A stretch of DNA of 64,000 nt from DATBLE01 sp963734065 (GTDB lineage Bacteria > Actinomycetota > Thermoleophilia > Gaiellales > Gaiellaceae), in assembly GCA_963734065.1 (NCBI GenBank), contig CAVTFN010000004.1, forward strand, positions 434,001-498,000, given 5' to 3'. The position numbers and the translations under genes are program-made. The notes beneath the pieces are model-generated. The model saw nothing but the letters and a program-made list of their open reading frames with translations, searched no databases and was not told the origin of the DNA. This document shows positions 24,456 to 32,172 of this stretch, one piece after another (position 1 is the stretch's first letter; each line of letters opens with the position of its first letter).

Positions 24456-25874
24456 GTGCGTGTGAGGGGGGTCTCGCTCGCGCTGCTCGTCGTCGCGGCT
24501 GCGGCGGCCTGGGCGGCGCAGACCGCAGCGGCGCGAACACCGCTCCGGATCGGCTCGGTCGTGCCCGAGCTGCTCGACCCGACGCGCCAGCAATCGACCG
24601 TCGAGCTGATGGAGAGTGCCGATCTCGCGGACACCGCGCGGGTGACGGTGACGTGGGAGCGGACGCAGACGGCGATCGACCCCGGGTTGCTCTCCGACCT
24701 GCGGAACGGCATCGCCGTGGCCCAGGGCGCCGGGAGCGACGTCTATCTCGACGCGTACCCGGCCGACAGCTCCCAGACGCCGCGGACGACGGCCGAGCAG
24801 ACGCGCTTCGCCAACTGGCTCGCCGGCGTGGTGAAGAGCCTCCCCGGGCTCAAGCACGTGATCGTCGGCAACGAGCCGAACCTCAACCTGTTCTGGTCGC
24901 CGCAGTTCGGCCCGTCGGGCCAGGACGCGGCTGCGGTCGGCTACGAGCGGCTGCTCGCCCGCACGTACGACGACGTCAAGCGCGTGGCGCCGCGGGTGGA
25001 GGTCGTCGGCGGCACTCTCGCCCACTCGGGGACGAACAAGCGCGGTACCGGCCGCGACACCCACTCACCGTCCCGCTTCATCCTCGACATGGGGGCGGCG
25101 TACCGCGCCTCGCACCGCACGAAGCCGATCATGGACGCCTTTTCCTACCACCCGTACATGGAGCGTTCCGACCTGCCGCCGACCTTCCACCACAACCCGC
25201 TCGCCAATACCGTGACGATCGCGGACTACGGGAAGCTGATCTCGCTGCTCCAGCGAGCGTTCGGCGGCACGAAGCAGAAGGGACAGACTCTCCCGCTCGT
25301 CTACGACGAGTTCGGCGTCGAGTCCAGGATCCCGGCGACGTACGCCGATCTGTACAGCGGGAGCGAGCCCTCGACCACACATCCGGTGAGCGAAGCGACC
25401 CAGGCGCGCTACTACGCCGACAGCTTTCACCTGGCCGCCTGCCAGCCGACGGTGCGCACGATCATGGTCTTCACGCTGATCGACATCCCCCTCCTCCAGA
25501 CCTTCCAGTCAGGCGTCTACTACGCCGACGGGAAGACGCCGAAGTCGAGCCGCGCCGCGGTCGCCGCCGCCGCCAGGCGCTTCGGGGTGCCGACGCCGGC
25601 CGGCTGCGCCGCGCTGCTCGCGCCCAGACCGCTGGTCGACTGGAAGCGGCGCGTGCTGACCTGCGACGCCGACTGCGCGTATACCGAGATCTTCCGCCGC
25701 GTCGGCTCGTCCAGGCCGGTTGCGACGATCCGCGGCAAGGGGATCGCCTCGGTTCCGTTGCGCCTCGCGACCGCGAAGCTCAAGCCCGGCCGCTACCGGA
25801 TCACGCTACGGGTGAGGGCGACGGCGTACAAGGCGAACGCCTTCACCGCCACGAGCCCGCTGTTCGGCCGCTAG
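24456..25874 (+). CDS. Secreted glycoside hydrolase-like TIM-barrel protein
   Basis: 472 residues. The signal peptide is short (GVSLALLVVAAAAAWAAQTAAA). The fold reads as a clan GH-A barrel: VIVGNEPNLNLFWSP carries a Glu at the acid/base position and LPLVYDEFGVES a Glu at the nucleophile position, with AFSYHPYME between them, like the conserved His-x-Tyr strand. A C-terminal beta domain follows about 385-472 with a Cys pair (CDADC). Substrate cannot be assigned. GTG at 24456 or 24462 are both possible starts. Confidence 0.6.
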   Translation: MRVRGVSLALLVVAAAAAWAAQTAAARTPLRIGSVVPELLDPTRQQSTVELMESADLADTARVTVTWERTQTAIDPGLLSDLRNGIAVAQGAGSDVYLDAYPADSSQTPRTTAEQTRFANWLAGVVKSLPGLKHVIVGNEPNLNLFWSPQFGPSGQDAAAVGYERLLARTYDDVKRVAPRVEVVGGTLAHSGTNKRGTGRDTHSPSRFILDMGAAYRASHRTKPIMDAFSYHPYMERSDLPPTFHHNPLANTVTIADYGKLISLLQRAFGGTKQKGQTLPLVYDEFGVESRIPATYADLYSGSEPSTTHPVSEATQARYYADSFHLAACQPTVRTIMVFTLIDIPLLQTFQSGVYYADGKTPKSSRAAVAAAARRFGVPTPAGCAALLAPRPLVDWKRRVLTCDADCAYTEIFRRVGSSRPVATIRGKGIASVPLRLATAKLKPGRYRITLRVRATAYKANAFTATSPLFGR

Positions 25875-25895
25875 GCCGAAACGGCCCTGGCGAAC

Positions 25896-25963
25896 CTCGT
25901 GACGTTCCCCACCCAGTCTCTGAGACTGGGGCTGAAACGTTTCTGGGACAACTCGTCCACAGG
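25896..25963 (-). repeat. 68-bp dispersed element R1, copy C
   Basis: The minus-strand copy aligns without gaps to the copies at 774-841 and 15051-15118: CCTGTGGACGAG, then the central CCAGTCTCAGAGACTGGG palindrome, then GAACGTCACGAG. It lies between the convergent glycosidase-like and ABC permease genes. The variable block (element positions 12-29) differs from the other two copies. Confidence 0.8.
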
Positions 25964-25991
25964 AGCTCAGGACGGTCTGAGCCCGGGGTGA

Positions 25992-26819
25992 TCAGCCGGA
26001 CCGCTTCAGCTTCCCGTGGCGCTTCGCGTACTGCTCACCCCGCCGGAAGACCCAGAGGCCCAGCGGGATCGCGACGACGCCGATCAGGATCAGCGGCCAG
26101 ATGTCGCCCCAGACGTCCGCCGGCGTCGCGCCCTCGAGAATCGCTGCCCTGATCCCGCGCAGCGCATAGGTCGCGGGCGAGATCGTCGAGATCCACTGCA
26201 TCCACTGTGGCAGCACCGACACCGGGTAGTAGACGCCGGAGACGACCAGCATGATCCCCTGCGCCATGAAGCCGAGCTGGGTGCCCTTCTCCGGCGAGAT
26301 CAGCGGCAGGACGGCGGTCATCATCCCGATCCCGATGAACGAGATCGACGCGATCCCGAGCAGGATCAGCGCGGTCGCGAAGTTCGCATCCGGCATGTGG
26401 AGGCCGAACATCGCCGCGACGACGGCGAAGATCAGCGTCGCTCGGACGAGCCCGTAGGCGATCGCGAACAGCCCCATGCCGATCAGGTGAACCGGCCGCG
26501 AGAGCGGCGCCATGAACGTGTACTCGATCGTCCCTTCCCAGCGCTCCCACGCGACCGTCTCGGTGAGGATCTCGAAGATGATCCCCAGGTAGGCCCAGAT
26601 CACAGCGCCGATCAGCAGCACCGTGGTCAGGCGCTCCTCCTGGGCGGGCGGGAGACCCGCGGCCTTCGAGATGAAGACGATCGACAGGGTGTTCGCGATC
26701 GTCCAGACGAAGAACGCGAGCTCCCACATCGCGTAGCGCTTGACGAGGTACCAGTTCCGCTCGACGACGCCGAGCAGGCCGATCAGCTCGTGGCGCGCGC
26801 GGGCCGCTATCGCGGTCAT
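25992..26819 (-). CDS. ABC-2 type transporter permease
   Basis: 275 residues with six predicted membrane helices (MWELAFFVWTIANTLSIVFI, TTVLLIGAVIWAYLGIIFEI, MGLFAIAYGLVRATLIFAVV, FATALILLGIASISFIGIGM, GIMLVVSGVYYPVSVLP, PLILIGVVAIPLGLWVF). ISTISPATYALRGIRAAILEG is characteristic of ABC-2 exporter permeases. It overlaps the ATPase stop by 4 bp and forms a two-gene exporter of unknown substrate, probably drug or polysaccharide type. Confidence 0.9.
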   Translation of the reverse strand: MTAIAARARHELIGLLGVVERNWYLVKRYAMWELAFFVWTIANTLSIVFISKAAGLPPAQEERLTTVLLIGAVIWAYLGIIFEILTETVAWERWEGTIEYTFMAPLSRPVHLIGMGLFAIAYGLVRATLIFAVVAAMFGLHMPDANFATALILLGIASISFIGIGMMTAVLPLISPEKGTQLGFMAQGIMLVVSGVYYPVSVLPQWMQWISTISPATYALRGIRAAILEGATPADVWGDIWPLILIGVVAIPLGLWVFRRGEQYAKRHGKLKRSG

Positions 26820-27610
26820 GCCGTCACCTCCTCTTCCTCCTCCTCACGCTCGTCCTCGAACGTGCGGCCGGCGGCGGCGAAGAACGCCTCCTCCAGCGTC
26901 TCGACCCCGTAGCGCTCCTTGATCTCGTCGGCGGGCTCCAGGCAGAGGAGCTGACCGTCGTCGAGGATCCCGATCCGCTCGGCGAGGATCTCCGCCTCGG
27001 CGAGGTCGTGGGTGCAAAGCAGGATCGTCGTGTCGTGGATGGCGCGCACCTCGCGGATGAAGTCCTGTACCTCGAGCTTCGAGCGCGGGTCGAGGCCCGT
27101 CGTCGGCTCGTCGAGCAGCAGGAGCACGGGCGACGTCAGCAGCGCCCGGGCCAGCGCGACCTTCTGCTGCGTTCCGCGCGAGAGGTTCTCCATTGCGTGC
27201 GTCCGCCGGGAGACCGGAAAGCCGACGCGGTCGAGGATCACCGGGATCCGCTCACGCGTCTCCCTCGGCGTCAGCCCGTAGAACCGCGCCGCGTACGCGA
27301 GGTTCTCCGTTGCCGACATCTTCTTGAAGAACGATGCCTCGACGGAGACGCGGTTGACCATCGTGCGCACGGCTCGGGTCTCGCCGATGTCGTGACCGAA
27401 GATCCGCGCGGTGCCGCCGTCCGGCAAGAGCAGCGTCGACAGCAGCCGGACCAGGGTCGACTTCCCCGAGCCGTTCTGGCCCAGGATGGCGATGCACTCG
27501 CCGCGCGCCATCTCGAAGGTGATCCCTCGTAACGCGGCGACGCGGGTGCGCTTGCGCCCGTCCTTGCGGACGAACTCCTTGCGCAGGTTGTGGACTTCTA
27601 CGGCGTTCAT
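26816..27610 (-). CDS. ABC transporter ATP-binding protein (DrrA/NatA type)
   Basis: 264 residues. Walker A GQNGSGKSTL near 44-52, Q-loop region around VSVEASFF, signature LSRGTQQKVALARAL (S-R-G-T variant of LSGGQ), Walker B VLLLLDEPTTGLD, and switch His in LLCTHDLAEAE. The C-terminus is strongly acidic (DEREEEEEEVTA). The signature LSRGT is seen in some exporter ATPases and is a plausible functional variant. Pairs with the permease downstream. Confidence 0.92.
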   Translation of the reverse strand: MNAVEVHNLRKEFVRKDGRKRTRVAALRGITFEMARGECIAILGQNGSGKSTLVRLLSTLLLPDGGTARIFGHDIGETRAVRTMVNRVSVEASFFKKMSATENLAYAARFYGLTPRETRERIPVILDRVGFPVSRRTHAMENLSRGTQQKVALARALLTSPVLLLLDEPTTGLDPRSKLEVQDFIREVRAIHDTTILLCTHDLAEAEILAERIGILDDGQLLCLEPADEIKERYGVETLEEAFFAAAGRTFEDEREEEEEEVTA

Positions 27611-27996
27611 GTGTTGCTCCTCCAGGCTTCGGAAACGGACACGGACGCGGCGACCGCCGGCATCGACTCTGAGACCAAAGAGCCGGCGGCGCGCGAGGTG
27701 ACGTGTCAGCCGAAGAGCAACATCGAGCCGCCGAGGCTAGCAGACGTCTCGACGGGAGCGCAAACGCGGCGGGGCCGGGGACCTACAGGTGCCGGTCTGG
27801 ATCTCTTCGCTTCATCGAGCAGCGCCTCCTGATCGACTGATCCCCATCCTAGCGGCTGCCGCGCGTCCGCATTTGACCGCGTCCGCCGTTACTTCTATTG
27901 TTGAAGTGCGCCGCCGCCGGAGGGGGCGCAAAGAGGCAAAGAGGCCTCAGGACTTCGAGTCCTGGGGCTTTTTTTGTTGGTCCAACACGATTCGAC
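27611..27996. other. 386-bp intergenic region between the divergent exporter and GNAT-PII-amt operons
   Basis: No convincing gene. The left part next to the ATPase start holds its ribosome site (minus strand GGAGCAAC). The middle shows no recognised feature. The right 60 bp holds a terminator hairpin (27944-27968) with a T-run immediately before the acetyltransferase start, described separately. A promoter for the plus-strand operon should lie near 27880-27910 (TTACTTCTATTGTTGAAG is AT-rich), but no clear -35/-10 pair was found. Confidence 0.45.
27944..27975 (+). terminator. Leader terminator of the GNAT-PII-amt operon
   Basis: A 10-bp stem (27944-27953 with 27959-27968, one T-G pair) and a TTCGA loop are followed by seven T residues (27969-27975). 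It ends 21 bp before the ATG of the acetyltransferase. No gene on this strand lies upstream that needs a terminator, so it probably acts as an attenuator of the nitrogen operon. The neighbouring repeats AAAGAGGCAAAGAGG may form the alternative structure. Confidence 0.7.
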
Positions 27997-28473
27997 ATGG
28001 AGATCAGACCGATGAAAACGAGCGACTGGCCGGTGGTGAAGGCGGTCTACGAGCAGGGGATCGCCACGAAGCTGGCCACCTTCGAGACGTCGGCGCCCGA
28101 GTGGGCGGACTGGGACGACGCCTATCTCGGCGACCACCGGCTGGTGGCAGAGCAGGGCGACCAGGTGGTCGGCTGGGCGGCGCTCCTCCCGACCTCGCGG
28201 CGTGCCTGCTACGCGGGCGTGGTCGAGAACAGCGTCTACGTCGCCGAGAGCTCGCGCGGGCAGGGGATCGGCCGGGCGCTGCTCGAGCGGCTGCTCGAGA
28301 GCGCCGACCGGGCCGGCTTCTGGACGGTTCAGGCGTCGGTCTTCGCGGACAACGCCGCCAGCATCGAGTTCCACAAGCGCTGCGGCTTCCGGGTCGTCGG
28401 CACCCGCGAACGAATCGGACAACTCGACGGTGTCTGGCGGGACACCGTTCTACTCGAAAGGAGGAGGCCTTGA
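27997..28473 (+). CDS. GNAT N-acetyltransferase (PAT/Bar-like)
   Basis: 158 residues starting MEIRPMKTSDW, typical of phosphinothricin acetyltransferase-like GNATs: VYEQGIATKLATFET and SVYVAESSRGQGIGRALLER (acetyl-CoA loop RGQGIG), then ASVFADNAASIEFHKRCGF and GVWRDTVLLERR. It acetylates an amino group; the substrate could be an amino acid analogue such as methionine sulfone. It is the first gene of an operon with PII and amt (TTGA overlap), an unusual but logical nitrogen context. ATG chosen because it follows the leader terminator. Confidence 0.85.
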   Translation: MEIRPMKTSDWPVVKAVYEQGIATKLATFETSAPEWADWDDAYLGDHRLVAEQGDQVVGWAALLPTSRRACYAGVVENSVYVAESSRGQGIGRALLERLLESADRAGFWTVQASVFADNAASIEFHKRCGFRVVGTRERIGQLDGVWRDTVLLERRRP

Positions 28474-28829
28474 GCTGGGTCAAGGTGGAGGCAATCGTGA
28501 TCCGGGAACGGATCGAGACCGTGATCGACGCGGTCGAGGCCGAGGCGGGCCACGTCGGCGTCACCGTGGTCGAGGCGGTCGGCCACGGCCGCCAGCGGGG
28601 GATCACGCACGAGTACCGCGGACGGGTCTTCGAGTCGCGGTTCCTGCCGAAGGCGCTGCTGGTCTTCGTCACGTCGGATGCGAAGGCCCCGGCTGTCGTC
28701 GGGGCGATCGTCGACGCGGCGCGGAGCGGCAACGAATCCGGCGACGGGATCGTGTGGACGACCCCGATCGCGTCCGTGATGCACAACCGAACCGGCAGCG
28801 CGCTGGAGGAAGTCGAGGTCGCCGCATGA
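28470..28829 (+). CDS. PII family nitrogen regulatory protein, T-loop Tyr replaced by Phe
   Basis: 119 residues from TTG (AAAGGAGG upstream). PII proteins sense 2-oxoglutarate, ATP/ADP and gate AmtB. Seen: GRQRGITHEYRGRVFESRFL followed by PK aligns with the T-loop GRQKG...YRGAEY...FLPK; the canonical modified Tyr51 is Phe54 here. The B-loop is DAARSGNESGDGIVW; the C-terminal NRTGSALEE replaces the usual RTGE. Divergent, but placed directly before amt, so a GlnK-like role in ammonium transport control is inferred. Confidence 0.85.
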   Translation: MSWVKVEAIVIRERIETVIDAVEAEAGHVGVTVVEAVGHGRQRGITHEYRGRVFESRFLPKALLVFVTSDAKAPAVVGAIVDAARSGNESGDGIVWTTPIASVMHNRTGSALEEVEVAA

Positions 28830-30241
28830 CCAACAAGGAGCTGCTCTACGCCGCGAGCACGATCTGGGTCGTCATCGCCGCCGTGCTCGTGATGTTCATG
28901 CAGGCCGGCTTCGCGTTCCTCGAGGCGGGTCTGACCCGGATGAAAAACGTCGGTCACATCGCGGCCAAGAACGTCCTGATCTTCGCGCTGGCGTCGGTGG
29001 TCTACTACCTCGTCGGCTTCGGGATCGCCTTCGGCGACGGCGGCAACGGCTTCATCGGCGGCTCGGGCTTCTTCCCCAACACCTCGGACCTGATGTCGAT
29101 CGGCCAGGCGCCGTTCTCCTGGTTCAGCGAGATCCCGGGCGCCGCCGGCTATCTGTTCGAGGTCGTGTTCTGCGGCGTGTCGCTCGCGATCGTCTGGGGC
29201 GCGATGGCCGAGCGGACGAAGCTCTACGTCTACATCGTCTTCGGCCTGGCGTTCACCCTGGTCTATTCGCTCGTTTCGCACTGGATCTGGTCGCCCGACG
29301 GCTGGCTGTTCTCGAAGGGGATGCAGGACTTCGCCGGGTCGACCGTCGTCCACTACCAGGGCGCGCTCGCGGCCCTGGCCGGGGCGTTGCTGCTCGGGCC
29401 GCGGATCGGCAAGTTCGACTCCGACGGGAAGGCGAACGCGATTCCCGGTCACAACATGGCCTACACGACGCTCGGCGTGCTCATCCTCTGGTTCGGCTGG
29501 TTCGGGTTCAACCCGGGCTCGACCCTGTCGGTCAACGGCGGCGGCCTCGGCTTCTTCGCCTACGTCGCCCTGAACACCAACATCGCCGCCGCGGCAGGCG
29601 TCTTCGGGGCGCTCGTCACCTCGTGGCTGGTGATCAAGAAGCCGGATATCTCGATGATGCTCAACGGCGCAATCGCAGCGCTCGTCGCGATCACCGCCGC
29701 GTGCGCGTTCGTCGCCCCCTGGGGGGCGCTCCTGGTCGGCTTCGTCGCCGGCGTGATCGTCGTGCTCGGCGTCCTGCTCGTCGAGCGGGTCGGCATCGAC
29801 GATCCGATCGGCGCGGTCGCAGCGCACGGCATGGCCGGCGTCTGGGGCACGCTGTCGCTCGGGCTGCTGACGCTGCCCTCGCAGGCGAAGAGCCTCGCGA
29901 CCGGATCGAAGGGCCTCTTCTACGGCGGCGGCCTGCACCAGCTCGGCGTCCAGCTGCTCGGGCTCGCGGCCGTCGGCGCGTTCACCTTCGGCGCGTCCTT
30001 CCTGATCCTCCTGGCGCTGAAGCTGACGTGGGGCATCCGCGTCGACCCGGAGGTCGAGACCGGCGGCCTCGACGTGCACGAGCACGGCATGTGGGGCTAC
30101 CCCGAGTTCTACATCCCGGTGCCGGGGGGGTACGGCACCGAGTCACACGGCCACCTCGGCCACGCACACGCCATGCCGCACCCCGCGGTCGCAGGAGCGA
30201 CCGTCCACCAGACGTCCACACTCCCGGGCACATCGGCGTAG
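28826..30241 (+). CDS. amt: Ammonium transporter
   Basis: 471 residues, eleven predicted helices. The ammonium pore twin histidines are in IPGHNMAYTTLGVLILW and VAAHGMAGVWGTL; signature segments EAGLTRMKNVGHIAAKN and WGAMAERTKLYVY are present. The C-terminal tail is His-rich (HGHLGHAHAMPHP), which is unusual and could bind metal or interact with PII. The ATG overlaps the PII stop (ATGA), so regulator and channel are made together, typical of glnK-amtB. Confidence 0.96.
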   Translation: MTNKELLYAASTIWVVIAAVLVMFMQAGFAFLEAGLTRMKNVGHIAAKNVLIFALASVVYYLVGFGIAFGDGGNGFIGGSGFFPNTSDLMSIGQAPFSWFSEIPGAAGYLFEVVFCGVSLAIVWGAMAERTKLYVYIVFGLAFTLVYSLVSHWIWSPDGWLFSKGMQDFAGSTVVHYQGALAALAGALLLGPRIGKFDSDGKANAIPGHNMAYTTLGVLILWFGWFGFNPGSTLSVNGGGLGFFAYVALNTNIAAAAGVFGALVTSWLVIKKPDISMMLNGAIAALVAITAACAFVAPWGALLVGFVAGVIVVLGVLLVERVGIDDPIGAVAAHGMAGVWGTLSLGLLTLPSQAKSLATGSKGLFYGGGLHQLGVQLLGLAAVGAFTFGASFLILLALKLTWGIRVDPEVETGGLDVHEHGMWGYPEFYIPVPGGYGTESHGHLGHAHAMPHPAVAGATVHQTSTLPGTSA

Positions 30242-30261
30242 GCACAGGTATAGGGTCCCGG

Positions 30262-30303
30262 CCGGAGCGCGGGCGGAACATGCGGCGTCCGTTCGCGCTC
30301 CGG
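30262..30303. terminator. Bidirectional hairpin between amt and hisIE
   Basis: Perfect 10-bp inverted repeat CCGGAGCGCG / CGCGCTCCGG at 30262-30271 and 30294-30303 with further pairing inside. It lies in the 64-bp gap between the convergent amt and hisIE stops and probably ends both transcripts, although the T-runs are absent. Confidence 0.6.
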
Positions 30304-30305
30304 CA

Positions 30306-30869
30306 CTAGCGGCTACGCCGTGCGAGCTCGTCCTCGACCGCGGCCGGGTCTAGGCCACGGGCTGCGAGCAGAACGTAGGAGTGGAACCACAGGTCGGCGA
30401 GCTCCTCGATCAGACGCTCGTCGCTCTCGGCCGCGCCCGCGAGCGCGGCTTCCACGCCCTCCTCGCCGACCTTCCGCGCGGCGGCGGCGGGGCCTTGCTC
30501 GAGCAGGCCGGCGACGTAGGAGCCCTCGGGCCTGGTGCGCGCGCGCTCGGCGACGCGGCGCCAGAGCCAGGGCGCGAAGCAGGAGAGCGAGCCCGTGTGG
30601 CAGACGGGACCTGCGGGCCGGACGCGCAGGAGGACGGCGTCGCCGTCGCAGTCGTCCCGGAGCTCGACCACCGCAAGCGTGTTCCCCGACGTTTCGCCCT
30701 TGTGCCAGAGCTGCTCGCGCGTCCGGCTCCAGAACCACGCCTCCCCGCTCTCGCGCGTGCGGCGGAGCGCCTCCTCGTCCATCCAGGCCAGCATCAGTAC
30801 GCGCCCGTCGTCGGCGTCCTGGACGATCGCGGGCGTCAGGAGCGGCCCGGTCACTCTCTGATCGGCCAT
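30306..30869 (-). CDS. hisIE: Bifunctional phosphoribosyl-AMP cyclohydrolase / phosphoribosyl-ATP pyrophosphatase
   Basis: 187 residues. HisI domain 1-110: VLMLAWMDEEALRRTRESGEAWFWSR, then LWHKGETSGNTLAV and RDDCDGDAVLLRV with the zinc Cys (CHTGSLSC). HisE domain 111-187: SYVAGLLEQGP, KVGEEGVEAALAG, ELADLWFHSYVLLAARG. It catalyses steps 2 and 3 of histidine synthesis. The fused form is common in many bacteria. It overlaps hisF by 19 bp and is the last gene of the his operon. Confidence 0.95.
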   Translation of the reverse strand: MADQRVTGPLLTPAIVQDADDGRVLMLAWMDEEALRRTRESGEAWFWSRTREQLWHKGETSGNTLAVVELRDDCDGDAVLLRVRPAGPVCHTGSLSCFAPWLWRRVAERARTRPEGSYVAGLLEQGPAAAARKVGEEGVEAALAGAAESDERLIEELADLWFHSYVLLAARGLDPAAVEDELARRSR

Positions 30870-31591
30870 CCCGCCTCCTGCAGGTCCCGCTTCAGCTCGG
30901 GCAGCCGCTCGGGCCGTTCGTGGACGATCGACGCGACGAGGGCCGCCTCGGCGCCCGCCTCGAACGCCTCGGCCAGGTGGGTCGCGTCGCCCGCGCCGCC
31001 CGACGCGATCACCGGCACGGTCACGGTGTCCGCCACCTGCCGCGTCAGCTCGAGGTCGTAGCCGTTGCGTGTCCCGTCGGCATCGATCGACGTCAGCAGG
31101 ATCTCGCCTGCGCCGCAGTCGACCGCTTCCCGCGCCCAGGCGACCGCGTCGATGCCGCGGGGCTTGCCGCCGGCGTGGGTGACGACCTCTCCCGCCCGGA
31201 CGTCGATCGCGCAGACCACCGCCTGCGAGCCAAACTCGTCGGCGAGCGCCGTGAGCAGCTCGGGGCGGTCGACAGCGGCACGGTTGAGCGAGACCTTGTC
31301 GGCGCCGGCGCGGAGCAGCGACCGGGCGTCCTCGAGCCCGGCGATCCCGCCGCCGACGGTGAAGGGGATCTCGAGCTCGGCGGCCGCCCGCTCGACCAGC
31401 CGGAGCAACGGGCCGCGGTCCTCGAGCGTCGCGGTGATGTCGAGGAAGACGAGCTCGTCGGCGCCGAGCTCCGAGTAGCGCGTCGCCAGCTCGACGGGGT
31501 CGCCGACGTCGCGCAGCTCCTGGAAGCGTATGCCCTTGACGACGCGCCCCGCGGCGACGTCGAGGCACGGGATCACGCGTTTCTTGACCAT
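30851..31591 (-). CDS. hisF: Imidazole glycerol phosphate synthase, cyclase subunit
   Basis: 246 residues, half-barrel-duplicated TIM barrel. Seen: KRVIPCLDVAAGRVVKGIRF (catalytic Asp in CLD), VGGGIAGLEDARSLL, GADKVSLNRAAV, ILLTSIDADGTRNGYDLEL (second catalytic Asp) and VIASGGAGDATHLAEAFEAG. Works with HisH, which supplies ammonia. It overlaps hisH by 19 bp. Confidence 0.97.
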   Translation of the reverse strand: MVKKRVIPCLDVAAGRVVKGIRFQELRDVGDPVELATRYSELGADELVFLDITATLEDRGPLLRLVERAAAELEIPFTVGGGIAGLEDARSLLRAGADKVSLNRAAVDRPELLTALADEFGSQAVVCAIDVRAGEVVTHAGGKPRGIDAVAWAREAVDCGAGEILLTSIDADGTRNGYDLELTRQVADTVTVPVIASGGAGDATHLAEAFEAGAEAALVASIVHERPERLPELKRDLQEAGWPIRE

Positions 31592-32172
31592 GCGAGCGCA
31601 TTCCGGAGGACCTGGGCGCCGGCAGGGCCGCTGCGTTCCGGGTGGAACTGGACGCCGGCGATCGGACCGTGCTCGACCGCGGCGACGACCGGGCCGCCGT
31701 GGTCGACCTCGGCGACGGCGATCGACGCCTCCGGCGCGCATGCGTACGAATGGGCGAAGTACACGTCCCGGCCGTCGAGCTCGTCGAGCAGCTCCGTCGG
31801 CGCCGTGACGTGCAGCTCGTTCCAGCCCATGTGCGGGACGCGGGCCGCACGCACGCGCTCGACGCGGCCGGGGAGGATCGCAAGGCCGCTGCCGCCCTCA
31901 TCGGACTCGCCGAAGAGCAGCTGCATCCCGACGCAGATGCCCAGCACCGGCCGGCCGGAGCGCGCCCGCGCCAGGAGCGCCGCGGCGAGACCGCGTTCCT
32001 CCAGGCCGCGGGCAGCCGCGGCCGTGTTGCCGACCCCGGCGATCACCGCGAGCGGAGCGCGCTCGAGCTCGACGGGATCCTCGGTGATCGCCGGCTCCGC
32101 TCCCGCCCGCAGGAGCGCAGAGCAGACGCTGCGCAGGTTCCCGGCGCCGTAGTCGGCCAGCACGACTCTCAC
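31573..32172 (-). CDS. hisH: Imidazole glycerol phosphate synthase, glutaminase subunit
   Basis: 199 residues, class I glutamine amidotransferase. Cys-His-Glu triad: Cys in PVLGICVGMQLLF, His and Glu in GVQFHPERSG. Also MGWNELHV and YFAHSYAC. GTG start at 32172 overlaps the hisCB stop (GTGA); residues VRVVLADYGAGNLRS are the normal N-terminus, so the longer upstream frame is rejected. Confidence 0.96.
   Translation of the reverse strand: MRVVLADYGAGNLRSVCSALLRAGAEPAITEDPVELERAPLAVIAGVGNTAAAARGLEERGLAAALLARARSGRPVLGICVGMQLLFGESDEGGSGLAILPGRVERVRAARVPHMGWNELHVTAPTELLDELDGRDVYFAHSYACAPEASIAVAEVDHGGPVVAAVEHGPIAGVQFHPERSGPAGAQVLRNALAWSRNA

Noticed and set aside
27611..27930. Small open frames in the exporter-GNAT gap
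   Set aside because: None has a ribosome site, recognisable domain or consistent codon bias.
28004..30085. 693-codon antisense frame over amt
   Set aside because: Low-complexity composition and no domain; the plus-strand amt, PII and GNAT genes explain the region.
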